Positions 5,813 to 14,370 of a stretch of DNA of 41,123 nt are shown in pieces (the stretch's first letter is position 1; each line of letters begins with the position of its first letter). The translations under genes and the position numbers were made by a program. Source of the stretch: an uncultured Pseudomonadota bacterium (lineage in GTDB: Bacteria > Pseudomonadota > Gammaproteobacteria > Burkholderiales > Burkholderiaceae_C); contig CAMFIB010000012.1 of NCBI GenBank assembly GCA_945952465.1, positions 1 to 41,123 on the forward strand, in the 5' to 3' direction. The notes below the pieces were generated by a model. It ran no database searches and was not told the origin of the DNA. It saw nothing but the letters and a program-made list of their open reading frames with translations.

Positions 5813-7648
5813 TTACCTCGTCCGCTCGGCGTTGCGCTCGACCTGGGGCCGCGTCTTCTCAGGCTGCTGTTGCGTTGTCGGTGCCGCCTTGTCGTACACC
5901 GGCACCGAGGGCACCTTGCCGGCCTTCTCGCGCTGTTCCAGCCGCTCGTTGATGGCCTTCATGATCGCGTCCCGTTGCTTCGGGTCTTTGACCTTCTCGG
6001 CCAGCACTTCGGCGGCGACGGCGGCCACCACCTTGGCCTTGTCCGACCGCTCAGGCGCTTTTTCAGGCTGCGGGGCGGCCTGGGCCTTGCCCGCGTCCTG
6101 CTGCGTGCCCTGGCGGGCTTTCTGCGCGTCCTGGCGCGTCTGCGTGGCCTCTTGCTCGACTACGTTCTTCGAGCGCAGATCGCGGCGGGCTTCCAGCTCC
6201 TTCAAGTCCTTCTCCTGGGGCTTGAAGCCGCGAACCTCGATACCGCGAAGGTTCGCTTCCATCCAGACCTCGCGCTGGAAGTCAGGATGACCAGAAACGC
6301 GAATGGTCTTCCAGCCCTTCGCCTCGGCCATCGTCGCCATCGCATGCGCGACACGCTCATCGTTCGACGCGGACACCATGCGCGGGCCTTTGTCCTTGAA
6401 GGCCACGCGCTGCGGCTGATCCTTGAAATGGAACTTCGCGCCGGAGACGCGGAACTGCTGGTGAACCTGCTGCATGAGTTCCACTTGCCGGTTCTTCTCG
6501 CGCTCGGTCGATACCTGTTCCGGGTAGGCGGTATCCGCGCCCGTGCGCTCGGCGATGCGGTTCGCGTCGTCTTGTTCCTGGGCCTTCTCGGACAGGTTCT
6601 CAACCTTGATGCGCTTTCCCTCGGCCTGCTGCCCGAGCTGGTTTTGCTCGGCCGCTAGACGCTGCTGCTTCTCGACCTCGCGCATGCGCGCCACGCGGGC
6701 CAGCGCCTCGTCCACGTTGATTTCTTCGAGCTTTTCAGGCTCGTGCGAAACGACGTTCTTCTCGGTCGGGTCATCCGGCTGCATGCGCTCGAACTCGGCT
6801 TGCTTCCGTTCTTCCTTCGCTGCCACGCGCCGGGCGTTTTCCTCGGGGGAAAGCCCGTATTCGCTCGCCAGGGCCGAGCCTTTCAGCGTGCCCTTGTCGG
6901 CGTCCGCTTCACGGATCGCCTTCGCGTTCTTGTCGCCGACTGCGTTCTCTAGGTCGATGTCATCAAGACCCTTGAGCTTCGCCACGGTCTTGTTGTCCAT
7001 CGTGAACGACACGTTGTAGGCCGGCTGGCCGTCCTTCTCCGTGCGCTCGTAGCGGATGGCCGTCGCGGCCTTGTCGTCAATCTGCGTGACGCCGACCGAG
7101 GGGCCGCGCATCGCGTCGTCCAGCTCGGCCGCGCGCTTGGCCTGGGCGATTTCCTTCTTCCAAGCCGGATCGGCATACGCCGGAGGCGTTGCCCACTCGG
7201 GCGCGTTGTCCTTCCAAGCCTTGATCGCCTTGTCGTCGTTCACCCGCGCCAGGGTGTCCAGGTCGTCGTACAGCTTGTTGTCCAGGTTCGGAGCCTTCAC
7301 CGGATGATCCGGCCGGGCCTTCTCCCAATCGGCCTGTTTCAGTCGCTCGTTGACCGACTTTTCCAGGGCGTCCATGTAGCCCGCGCGAAACTCGGCATCG
7401 CCCTTGTGCGAGTCCGGCAGCGTCTTGACGAACTTCTGTTCGCCGTTCGCGTAGGTGGCATGCACCTGCGTGTCGGCCATGATGCGGCCGAACCGGCCGC
7501 CCGGTGCCTCGGGATCGTTCTGCGAGTGAATGACGGCCGGCCGGTCGGAGCGTTCTTCATTGAAGAACGCCGCGCCGGCTTCCTTCGCGTCCGTGAACTG
7601 CTGCTGCTTGTTCGTGCGCGGGTTGTGTACCGTGTAGATTTCAGCCAT
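5813..7648 (-). CDS. LPD7-domain polyvalent protein
   Basis: This 611-residue soluble protein is highly charged, rich in K/E/Q/A, with long coiled-coil-prone stretches (about 270-390 and 500-600). Around residues 410-490 it has the 'large polyvalent protein-associated' LPD7 pattern: FHFKDQPQRVAFKDKGPRMV, then VAHAMATMAEAKGWKTIRVSG and FQREVWMEANLRGIEVRGF. This domain is usually found in the C-terminal half of large relaxases and in conjugative polyvalent proteins. Here it stands alone next to a KfrB-domain gene and virD4. I infer a transfer role, perhaps as a substrate protein or a relaxase partner. AAGGGG before the ATG overlaps the upstream stop. Confidence 0.7.
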   Translation of the reverse strand: MAEIYTVHNPRTNKQQQFTDAKEAGAAFFNEERSDRPAVIHSQNDPEAPGGRFGRIMADTQVHATYANGEQKFVKTLPDSHKGDAEFRAGYMDALEKSVNERLKQADWEKARPDHPVKAPNLDNKLYDDLDTLARVNDDKAIKAWKDNAPEWATPPAYADPAWKKEIAQAKRAAELDDAMRGPSVGVTQIDDKAATAIRYERTEKDGQPAYNVSFTMDNKTVAKLKGLDDIDLENAVGDKNAKAIREADADKGTLKGSALASEYGLSPEENARRVAAKEERKQAEFERMQPDDPTEKNVVSHEPEKLEEINVDEALARVARMREVEKQQRLAAEQNQLGQQAEGKRIKVENLSEKAQEQDDANRIAERTGADTAYPEQVSTEREKNRQVELMQQVHQQFRVSGAKFHFKDQPQRVAFKDKGPRMVSASNDERVAHAMATMAEAKGWKTIRVSGHPDFQREVWMEANLRGIEVRGFKPQEKDLKELEARRDLRSKNVVEQEATQTRQDAQKARQGTQQDAGKAQAAPQPEKAPERSDKAKVVAAVAAEVLAEKVKDPKQRDAIMKAINERLEQREKAGKVPSVPVYDKAAPTTQQQPEKTRPQVERNAERTR

Positions 7649-7659
7649 GTCCGCGCCCC

Positions 7660-8379
7660 TTATCGCTCGATGCCTTTGTCAGCCTGCTTCGCAGGCTGCG
7701 CCTTGGTCGGTGCCGGCTTCGCGGCCTGCTGCGCCGCTTGCTCGCGCGGCTCGAAAGCCTGCTTCGTCACGGCTTCCATGTGCTTCAAGAACGCGGCCCG
7801 CTGGTTCGCGTTCTTGATGTTGCCGGCAGCGTATTCCTGCGCCTGGGCAAGCAACGCTTCGGGCTTCATCGTCTCCTTCGCTTCCTTGGCCTTCGGCGCT
7901 TGGTCGCGCTGCAGGCCCTGGGCCTGATCGGCCGTCGCTTCCTTCGGCTTGAACGGGTACGCCTTCGCCTTATCGCCCGTGTAGTGAATCTGGACGTTGA
8001 AGCCGTTGAGCTGCTTCTTCGCGTCCAGCATCGCCAGCGTGGAGCCTTGCAGCTCCACCTTGTCCTTCGGATGCACGACCGCATAGCTGCGATCCTTGCC
8101 CACGGCCTGCACGATGAACTTGTCGTTGTTCAGGACAACGGGGCCGTAGTAGCTCCCGTTTTCCTTCGCGGCGGCGATGCCCGCACGAACTTCCTTGCCG
8201 GCGTCGTCTTTCAGCCGGTTGCCGTCAGCGTCTTTCGGGGAAAGTTTGTTGATCGCGTAGTCCCGAACTTCCTTCGGAACTTCCTCGATCTTCATCAGGT
8301 AGTCGCCCACTTGGGGGCGCTGCTTCGCGGGTTGCTTGGCCGGTGCGTTGTCGCCGGCAGGGATGGTGCGGTCATTCAT
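7660..8379 (-). CDS. KfrB-domain protein
   Basis: This 239-residue soluble protein has a central segment (SYYGPVVLNNDKFIVQAVGK, then DRSYAVVHPKDKVEL) that matches the KfrB domain, a small beta domain in IncP KfrB and in the tails of relaxases and TraC-type proteins. The C-terminus is Ala/Lys/Gln-rich. ATG 8379 is preceded by AGGAG at a good distance. A farther upstream in-frame start would run through a terminator-like hairpin, so I reject it. It is followed by the LPD7 gene 11 bases on. Function is not known; it may bind DNA or partner proteins during transfer. Confidence 0.6.
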   Translation of the reverse strand: MNDRTIPAGDNAPAKQPAKQRPQVGDYLMKIEEVPKEVRDYAINKLSPKDADGNRLKDDAGKEVRAGIAAAKENGSYYGPVVLNNDKFIVQAVGKDRSYAVVHPKDKVELQGSTLAMLDAKKQLNGFNVQIHYTGDKAKAYPFKPKEATADQAQGLQRDQAPKAKEAKETMKPEALLAQAQEYAAGNIKNANQRAAFLKHMEAVTKQAFEPREQAAQQAAKPAPTKAQPAKQADKGIER

Positions 8380-8401
8380 GGTGAAGGCTCCTATGGAGTT
8401 T

Positions 8402-8427
8402 AAAAATGCGACTTGCGGTGAAGTCGC
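8402..8427 (-). terminator. terminator or attenuator between virD4 and the KfrB-domain gene
   Basis: On the minus strand, GCGACTT-N6-AAGTCGC is followed by ATTTTTA. It lies 60 bases beyond the virD4 stop and 20 bases before the next start, so it could end virD4 mRNA or act as a leader attenuator. Confidence 0.55.
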
Positions 8428-8444
8428 CCTTGGGCTGCGCCCGT

Positions 8445-8480
8445 TTTGGTAGTTGCCGACATTCATCGACACATACCAAA
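8445..8480. promoter_or_regulatory. inverted pair TTTGGTA-N22-TACCAAA
   Basis: The two perfect 7-base arms are the half-sites of the ACCAAAAT operator family in outward order. It may be a variant operator or chance. It lies between virD4 and the KfrB-domain gene. Confidence 0.3.
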
Positions 8481-8488
8481 TTCATGCC

Positions 8489-11089
8489 TTAACCAGCATT
8501 CTTCGTTGAAGGCAGGGGCTTGTCAAGCACGCCTAAATCCAGTAGAGGCGCGCGAGACTCGGTTTCCGGTGCCGGCTCATCGTCCAGCATCGGCGGTTCT
8601 TCCATCGCATCGAGAGCGGCCAGCATGTCCGCCTCGTCCGGCATACCGTCGTCGCCGGGCATGGCCGCATCCATCATCGCGGCCAGCTCGTCATCGCTCG
8701 GCAGATCGTCCAGGCCGTCCGGCAAGACAGTTTCATCGTCCGCCGCGTCGTCAGCCTCGGCCATCGTCGCCGGCAGCGCCTGGGGCACTTCCTGGGCTTC
8801 CTGGGCGTCGTTCGCGTCGTCGTCGGTGTCCACGTTCACCGCGACGGCGGTCGGCGCTGTATTCACGTCCAGGGCCGTGTCCAGCGCGTTGTCCAGCTCG
8901 GCCACGTCGTCCGCCTCGGCCTGGGCCTGGGCGGCGGTATCGACGCCGGCATCCGGTTCGGCATCGAGCGCGGCCAGCTCGTCGTCGCTAGGCCGTTCGC
9001 CGATTCCGTCGTCGCCGATTTCCTCGTCGTCGTATTCGTTCACGGCGTCCAGGGCGTCGAAGAAGCCGTTCACGAAGTCTTCGACCTGTTCGGGCGCGAT
9101 GCCTTCGCTACCGCTCGCCACCTTGAGCGCCGAGGTATTCAGGGCCAGCTTGCGAAGGTCGATGCCTTTCTCGACATCGGCCGTCGTCAGTTCGCGGATG
9201 CGCGACTGCACCACGGCTTCATGCAAGTCCAGATCGAGCGACGGCACAGGCGATGCCAGCTCGCCGGAACCCCACACGTCTTCAAGCTGCTTCTTCGACG
9301 GCAGCTTGCGGCCGAGCTTCGCCAGCGTGGGCGACACCGACTTGAGTCGATCCATGAAAGCGTGATCGGCGTAGTAGGCGATCTTCTCGCAGCGAATCGG
9401 CTTCGTGTTCTCCAGGCTGATGATTTGCTCGCGCTGGCTCATCTCCTTGAGTTCCTGCGGCAACATCAAAGCGCGGCGCTGGCCGGCACCCTCGCCGATG
9501 GCTTCGGAAAGGCTGGTGCCGCCCCGGCCGTTGCTCTTGTTCTTCGAGTGAACTGTCATGTAGCCCAGGGCTTCCGAATACTCGTTCGCGTCCCGTTGCT
9601 CCCGTGGCGTGTAGAAAATCTGGCACGCATGGTTCGTCACGAAGGTGCGCGCGTTCTCGCGGCCGTAGCCCTTCGGCGGCTCGGCTTCGAGCTGGCCCGG
9701 CGACTGGATGATCGTCAGCAGGCGCAGGCCATAGCCGGCCATGTAGCTGTTGGCCTTGTCGATGATGCCGATCCGGCCGGGCGCGGTGAACTCGTCGGCC
9801 AGGATCAAGCATTGGTATTTCAGCTCGGGCGTGGCGTGCAGAAGCTGGTTCGTGTTTAGGTTCACCAGTTGGGTGTAGAACAGGTTGATGAGCAGCTTCG
9901 CCTCGGCCAGCTTGTTGGCCGGAATGCCCAGGTAGATCGACATGCGCCGCTTGCGCACGTCGCGCAAGTCGAAGTCGTTCGCCGACGTGGCCGCGTCCAC
10001 GATGGGGCTGGCCCACATCGTCAACGGCACGTTGAACGTCGCCATGATGGACGACAGCGTGTTGTCCGAGGTGGACGTGAAGCGGTTGATCGCATCGACG
10101 CATTCACTCGACAGCGGCGGCAAGCCTTCGCCGTCCCACTCGGTCACGGGAACGAGCGTCTTCGTAATCTCGCCCGTTTCCTCGTCCACTTCCTCAACCT
10201 CGCGGTAGTTCCGCTGGTTGATGATGCCTTGCAAGTGATCCTTGATCGGCTGGCCCTTGCCCGACGACTGGCGCAGCAGCTCCCCGATGGTTCGCGGCAG
10301 CGTGGGCGTCTCGCACAGGTACAGCGTCAGGCCCAGGAACAGGTTTCGCGCCGCATCATCGAAAAACGCATCGCGGCCTTCGCCCGGATAGAGCGAGTAG
10401 CCAATCGCCAGGATGTCCGTCACGCGCATGCGCGGATCGTCGCTGATGTACCCCAGGGGGTTGTATCGGTGCGTCTTGCCGTTCAGCGGGTTGCCCTCGG
10501 CGTCCTCGGCAATCGAGAACGGGTTGAACAGATAGACCTCTTGCCCCCACTTCCTGCGGAACTTGGACGTGATGAGGAAGTTTTCCAGCTTCACGTCCAT
10601 TGCCACGACCGACTCGGCCCAATTGAGCAGGTTCGGGATGACGATGCCGACGCCCTTACCCGAGCGAGTCGGCGCGGCCAGCAGCACGAATTGCATGCCG
10701 GCGAACATCAGGAAGCGGTTCTTCCACTTCCCGATGATGATGCCGGTCTTGTCGAACAGCCCGGCCTTGGCAATCTCCGGCGTCTTGGCAAAGCGGGCTT
10801 CGCCGTGCAGCGTCCGCACGTCGCGCAGCGCCGCAATCGTCAGCACGATGGGCACGCCATAGCCCACGGCCGCCGCCACGATCATGGACACCGTGAGGCG
10901 CTTCGCCACGACCGGATCGTTTTGGTAGAACTGCCAGTACGTCCACCACGTTGAAAAGTCGGTCTTACCGAACGGGTTCGCCTTGCTGAACAGGAAGAAG
11001 ACGAACCCCGACAGCCACACGATGCCCACCGTCGCGGCGATGAACACGGCCAACCCGAACAGCCACTTCGCCCACTTAGGCATTTCCAT
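8489..11089 (-). CDS. virD4: VirD4/TraG-type coupling protein with a long acidic tail
   Basis: This 866-residue inner-membrane ATPase brings the relaxosome to the T4SS channel. It has two N-terminal membrane segments (about 9-34 and 66-88), Walker A AAPTRSGKG at 138-146 and Walker B LILADEFTAPG further on. From about residue 670 to the end it carries about 190 very acidic residues (for example EYDDEEIGDDGIGERPSDDE and LDDLPSDDELAAMMDAAM). This makes it about 200 residues longer than RP4 TraG. An iteron-like sequence lies in this tail (8721-8738). AGGGG before ATG 11089 supports the start. Three 40-bp elements separate it from virB11. Confidence 0.93.
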   Translation of the reverse strand: MEMPKWAKWLFGLAVFIAATVGIVWLSGFVFFLFSKANPFGKTDFSTWWTYWQFYQNDPVVAKRLTVSMIVAAAVGYGVPIVLTIAALRDVRTLHGEARFAKTPEIAKAGLFDKTGIIIGKWKNRFLMFAGMQFVLLAAPTRSGKGVGIVIPNLLNWAESVVAMDVKLENFLITSKFRRKWGQEVYLFNPFSIAEDAEGNPLNGKTHRYNPLGYISDDPRMRVTDILAIGYSLYPGEGRDAFFDDAARNLFLGLTLYLCETPTLPRTIGELLRQSSGKGQPIKDHLQGIINQRNYREVEEVDEETGEITKTLVPVTEWDGEGLPPLSSECVDAINRFTSTSDNTLSSIMATFNVPLTMWASPIVDAATSANDFDLRDVRKRRMSIYLGIPANKLAEAKLLINLFYTQLVNLNTNQLLHATPELKYQCLILADEFTAPGRIGIIDKANSYMAGYGLRLLTIIQSPGQLEAEPPKGYGRENARTFVTNHACQIFYTPREQRDANEYSEALGYMTVHSKNKSNGRGGTSLSEAIGEGAGQRRALMLPQELKEMSQREQIISLENTKPIRCEKIAYYADHAFMDRLKSVSPTLAKLGRKLPSKKQLEDVWGSGELASPVPSLDLDLHEAVVQSRIRELTTADVEKGIDLRKLALNTSALKVASGSEGIAPEQVEDFVNGFFDALDAVNEYDDEEIGDDGIGERPSDDELAALDAEPDAGVDTAAQAQAEADDVAELDNALDTALDVNTAPTAVAVNVDTDDDANDAQEAQEVPQALPATMAEADDAADDETVLPDGLDDLPSDDELAAMMDAAMPGDDGMPDEADMLAALDAMEEPPMLDDEPAPETESRAPLLDLGVLDKPLPSTKNAG
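8721..8738 (-). repeat. iteron copy inside the virD4 acidic-tail coding sequence
   Basis: On the minus strand this reads CGATGAAACTGTCTTGCC, 17 of 18 bases identical to the oriV iteron at 37691. It encodes DDETVLP. A match this long is unlikely by chance. Confidence 0.6.
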
Positions 11090-11102
11090 ATCAATCCCCT
11101 TT

Positions 11103-11142
11103 GGTGACAGGCCGACGACCTGGCCAGCTCGCCGGCGTCACC
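11103..11142. repeat. 40-bp inverted-repeat element, copy 7 of 23
   Basis: Class B core CTGGCCAGCTCGCCGGC, shared with copy 23. It lies directly upstream of the virD4 ribosome-binding site, hence in the 5' leader of virD4. Confidence 0.85.
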
Positions 11143-11159
11143 ATCCAGAAAAACAAAAT

Positions 11160-11199
11160 GGTGACGAACAGATCCACCAGGTTGGATTCGTTCGTCACC
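11160..11199. repeat. 40-bp inverted-repeat element, copy 8 of 23
   Basis: Class A core with GAAC paired to GTTC in the arms. Compared with AAAC/GTTT in copy 3 this is a compensated change. Confidence 0.88.
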
Positions 11200-11213
11200 A
11201 CCGGAGCGGCTTT

Positions 11214-11258
11214 GCCGCCTTTCCCCACCCCGGCCACAGGCCGGAGGGGGCGGCGTGC
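11214..11258. repeat. CCTTTCCCCACC...GGGGGCGGCGTG hairpin module, copy 2 of 4
   Basis: Outer arms GCCGCC/GGCGGC and inner arms CCGGCC/GGCCGG form a GC-rich stem. Related copies lie at the circular join, 24984 and 32733. Confidence 0.6.
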
Positions 11259-11264
11259 ATGATT

Positions 11265-11304
11265 GGCGACAGGCGCAGCTCCTCGATCGCGCGGGCCTGT
11301 CACC
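11265..11304. repeat. 40-bp inverted-repeat element, copy 9 of 23 (GGCGAC...GTCACC)
   Basis: Arms carry AGGC paired with GCCT. Its core is close to the reverse complement of copy 17 at 32353. It lies 6 bases beyond the virB11 stop. Confidence 0.85.
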
Positions 11305-11310
11305 ATCGCC

Positions 11311-12381
11311 CTACGCATCGGCCGGAGCCGGTGCGCGTTTTAGCTTCGGCTCGTACCACAGCTCGGTGATGTGGCGGCCGAAGTCGCCGTACACGTCGTT
11401 ATGCACATGCACCACGACATCCACCACCATGTAAAGCAGGCGGCGGATGACCGCATAGGGCAGCGTCCGGCCCTGCCGGTTCTGGAGCACCATCAAGCCC
11501 AGGCGCTCGAACGTCAGTTCGGCGGAACCGGCGTGGCAGCTCGTGATGCTGCCACCGTGACCCGAGGCGGCCACGTTGATGAAGTCGAACGTCTCGCCAC
11601 TGCGCAGCTCGGCCAGCAGGATGCGAGTCGGCTTCATGCGCAAGCAGCTCTTGAGCAGCGCCGCAGCCGTCACGGGCGCGTTTTCTTCTTCCTTGGCCTC
11701 GGACGGATAGAACAGATGGACGTGGTTCGGATGGTTCGGCAAGAACAGCTCGGGCACGTCTTCAATCGTGATGATGCGTTGATCCTGGGGAATCTCCTGC
11801 ATCAGCGCCTTCATGAAGGTGGTCTTGCCCGAGCCGGTTTCGCCGGCCACCACGATGACCTTTTCGAGCTGGACGGCCCGACGCAGGAAGCCGACGTAAT
11901 CGTGCTTTTCCTTGAGCTGTAAAAGCTCCAGCTCGTCGGGACTCAGGTCGGCGCTGATCGGCCGAATGTGGGCGAAGAAGTCTTGCTTCGCGTAGTCGTC
12001 CAGCGTGCGAACCGTGAAGGACGGCTTTCGGATCGTGACCGAAATCGTTCCTTGCTCGCACGCGGGCGGCATCACGATTTGCACGCGCTCGCCTTGCGGC
12101 AGGATGGCCGAGAGGATCGGCCGCACGTCCGACACGTCGTTAGACGAGAACTTGGCGACGGCCGTCGCCAGCGAACGCAGATGCTCGTAAGTGAGAGCCG
12201 GCGCTTCGTGCCGTTCCCACTTGCAAGCCCTTTCGCACCACACTTCACCCGGCCGGTTCACGCAGACTTCCGTGATGGCCGGATCGCCCATCCAGGTGGC
12301 GAGCGGTTGAAGGTGGAAATCGACCGAAGTCGCGCGGTTCAGCGAGGCCGCGAGGTATTCACTGGTTGGTTGCTGCGACAT
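11311..12381 (-). CDS. virB11: VirB11 traffic ATPase of the T4SS
   Basis: This 356-residue hexameric ATPase powers substrate transfer and pilus assembly at the inner membrane. Walker A GETGSGKT is at 180-187. The Asp-box region TIEDVPELF, Walker B ILLAELRSGE and the His box SGHGGSITSCHAGSAE follow in order. I chose ATG 12381 (MSQQPTSEY) because homologs start at this level. An upstream GTG would add 14 unrelated residues. The gene overlaps the end of virB10 by 23 bases. Confidence 0.92.
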   Translation of the reverse strand: MSQQPTSEYLAASLNRATSVDFHLQPLATWMGDPAITEVCVNRPGEVWCERACKWERHEAPALTYEHLRSLATAVAKFSSNDVSDVRPILSAILPQGERVQIVMPPACEQGTISVTIRKPSFTVRTLDDYAKQDFFAHIRPISADLSPDELELLQLKEKHDYVGFLRRAVQLEKVIVVAGETGSGKTTFMKALMQEIPQDQRIITIEDVPELFLPNHPNHVHLFYPSEAKEEENAPVTAAALLKSCLRMKPTRILLAELRSGETFDFINVAASGHGGSITSCHAGSAELTFERLGLMVLQNRQGRTLPYAVIRRLLYMVVDVVVHVHNDVYGDFGRHITELWYEPKLKRAPAPADA

Positions 12382-13495
12382 CGTACACGCTCGAAAAGTC
12401 CAGATCGCGGGCGATATAGACACCGACTTGCTCGCCCTGATTCTTGTAGAGGGTTGGCGGAATGTTGATGGTGTTCTTCAACGCTTCCGCCGCCATGTTT
12501 TGAGTGGCCTCGCCCGTGCTGCTGAAATTGATTTGGCCGCTGTTGTTGCTCGTGCCCTGGGTGGCATAGCGTGCAACGTCATCGACCAGACTCAGCATCA
12601 GCGCGCCGCCGAACCGCTGCCAGAAGTGGTTATCAATGTAGCCCGGCAGGCCCGCACCGCCGAGCGGATCGGTGCCTGGGGAATCCAGGTTGATGACCAC
12701 GCCGTTCGGCGTCTTGATGCGCGACCACAGCACGAAGATGCGGGCCATGCCTTGCCGCATGTTCGATTGGTACTCGCCCGAAATGGTTGAGCCGCGTTCG
12801 ACCAGCAGCACCTTGCCGTTGTCGCTGTAGATGTTGCGCGTCACGACGCAGGCCGTCATGCCGGGCACCGTGCTATCGAGCTTCGTTTGCAGCGCGCAGT
12901 CGATGAAGCTGCCTTTCGCCAGGATGAAGTTGCGATTGCCCAGGTGCCCGGCCTTGCGCGACGGCGTGCGCGTCGAAGACAGCAGGGCCGAGAGGCCGCC
13001 ACCTTCGGGCGGCGGTGCCGCGCGGCCCGGCTGGCCGCCCGCATCCGCGCCCGTGTCGCCCTTCTGCGCGACAGCCATCAGGCCCGAGCCGGACTTGTCC
13101 AGCGAAGGCGCGGGCCGTTGCTGGCCGCTGCCGCCCGCATCGCCCGGCAGAGGCGGTGCGCTCGCCTGCCCTGCCCCACTCGGCGCAGGAACGACCGGCA
13201 CCGGAGCCGCAGGAGCCGGCGCAGCTCCAGGCAGCGCGGGCGGATCGGAGAAGGTGCGCGCCGGCACGGCGCTGGTGACTTGCATCGCCTTGGCCTGCTG
13301 CGCATCCGCTGCGCGGTCGGCCCGCTGCTTGTGCTTCCAGTAGGCCGCGCCACCGCCCAGGCCCACGACCAGGAGCAGCACCACCACGATGAGGCCGCGC
13401 TTCGCGGTCGATGGCCCATGATCGTTCACGCTCGGCATGCCGCGCTCGCCGTCGAACGTCTCCAGCTCGGCCTGCTGATTGGTTTGGTTGCTCAT
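12359..13495 (-). CDS. virB10: VirB10 T4SS core channel protein
   Basis: This 378-residue protein spans both membranes. It has a cytoplasmic N-terminus (about 1-33), one membrane segment (GLIVVVLLLVVGLGGGAAY, about 34-52), a Pro/Ala/Gly-rich periplasmic linker (70-170) and the TrbI/VirB10 beta-barrel domain from about 180. That domain includes NFILAKGSFIDCALQTKLDS, LLVERGSTISGEY and RFGGALMLSLVDD. It overlaps virB9 by 4 bases (ATGA). Confidence 0.93.
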   Translation of the reverse strand: MSNQTNQQAELETFDGERGMPSVNDHGPSTAKRGLIVVVLLLVVGLGGGAAYWKHKQRADRAADAQQAKAMQVTSAVPARTFSDPPALPGAAPAPAAPVPVVPAPSGAGQASAPPLPGDAGGSGQQRPAPSLDKSGSGLMAVAQKGDTGADAGGQPGRAAPPPEGGGLSALLSSTRTPSRKAGHLGNRNFILAKGSFIDCALQTKLDSTVPGMTACVVTRNIYSDNGKVLLVERGSTISGEYQSNMRQGMARIFVLWSRIKTPNGVVINLDSPGTDPLGGAGLPGYIDNHFWQRFGGALMLSLVDDVARYATQGTSNNSGQINFSSTGEATQNMAAEALKNTINIPPTLYKNQGEQVGVYIARDLDFSSVYDVAATNQ

Positions 13496-14370
13496 TCTTC
13501 ATCCCCTCCAACGATTACGCGCTTCACACCGGGAACCGTCGTGCCATCAGTGGGCGGCAAGCCGTCCACGTCGTACTTGTCGTTGTAAACGCCAACGACA
13601 GCGTTCCCGAGGCGCAAGACCAGCTCGCGGGCCACGCGATGGACGACCAGCACATCCTTGTCCACATGCGTGTTCACGAGGCTTTCCGACTTGTCGGCCG
13701 CCACGATGAAAACGGCCGGGAAATCCCGGTTGTTCGGGAATTTCAGATAGGTGAAACGACCGTCGTCGTAGGCCATCGTCGGCGCGATGCCATCAGAGGC
13801 ATCGCCGACCTGCATCGAGTAGGCCCAATTGCGCGGCGCGGGCTTCTCATCGAGCTTCGCTTGCGCCTTGGCCTTGTCGGCCGCCCTCGCCCGCGCTGCC
13901 GCTTCGTCCTCGGGATACTTGAACTCGACGCGATAGGCCACGCGCTGGCTCTGCGGTGCCTTGCCGCTGTTGCCGCCACCCGGCAGCAGCTTCAAGTCGA
14001 AGTCGTACATGCGGCGGTTCGTCGTCACCATCAAGTTGGTGTCCCACTTCCCCGCCTCGGGAGCCATCACGATGGCTTCCTGGCCGCTGCCGGTCTTGAT
14101 CGACTTCGGCTTGACGTACAGGATGTTGCGCCGGTCGGAGAACTCCCATCCCTGGGTGAAGCCCGACGCTACATCAAGAATTTCTTCGTCAGCGGCGAAG
14201 ACGATGCGGGCACCGAGGCCCGGCAAGGCGCGGACGATGACGACATCGCCCGCGTTGTAGTTGACGTACTGGATGCGGCCGTCGTAGCGCGACCCCACGG
14301 GCACGTCGGCGGCCTGCGCGGCCGTGGCCGCGCCGAGTGCCAGCAGCACAGCGAATGCGATCTTCTTCAT
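13492..14370 (-). CDS. virB9: VirB9 T4SS outer-membrane core protein
   Basis: This 292-residue protein has signal peptide MKKIAFAVLLALGAATAAQA. The VirB9 N-terminal domain follows (YDGRIQYVNYNAGDVVIVRA, WEFSDRRNILYVKPK). After an Ala/Lys linker comes the C-terminal domain (APTMAYDDGRFTYLKFPNNR). It forms the outer ring of the channel with VirB7 and VirB10. It overlaps virB8 and virB10 by 4 bases each. Confidence 0.93.
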   Translation of the reverse strand: MKKIAFAVLLALGAATAAQAADVPVGSRYDGRIQYVNYNAGDVVIVRALPGLGARIVFAADEEILDVASGFTQGWEFSDRRNILYVKPKSIKTGSGQEAIVMAPEAGKWDTNLMVTTNRRMYDFDLKLLPGGGNSGKAPQSQRVAYRVEFKYPEDEAAARARAADKAKAQAKLDEKPAPRNWAYSMQVGDASDGIAPTMAYDDGRFTYLKFPNNRDFPAVFIVAADKSESLVNTHVDKDVLVVHRVARELVLRLGNAVVGVYNDKYDVDGLPPTDGTTVPGVKRVIVGGDEE

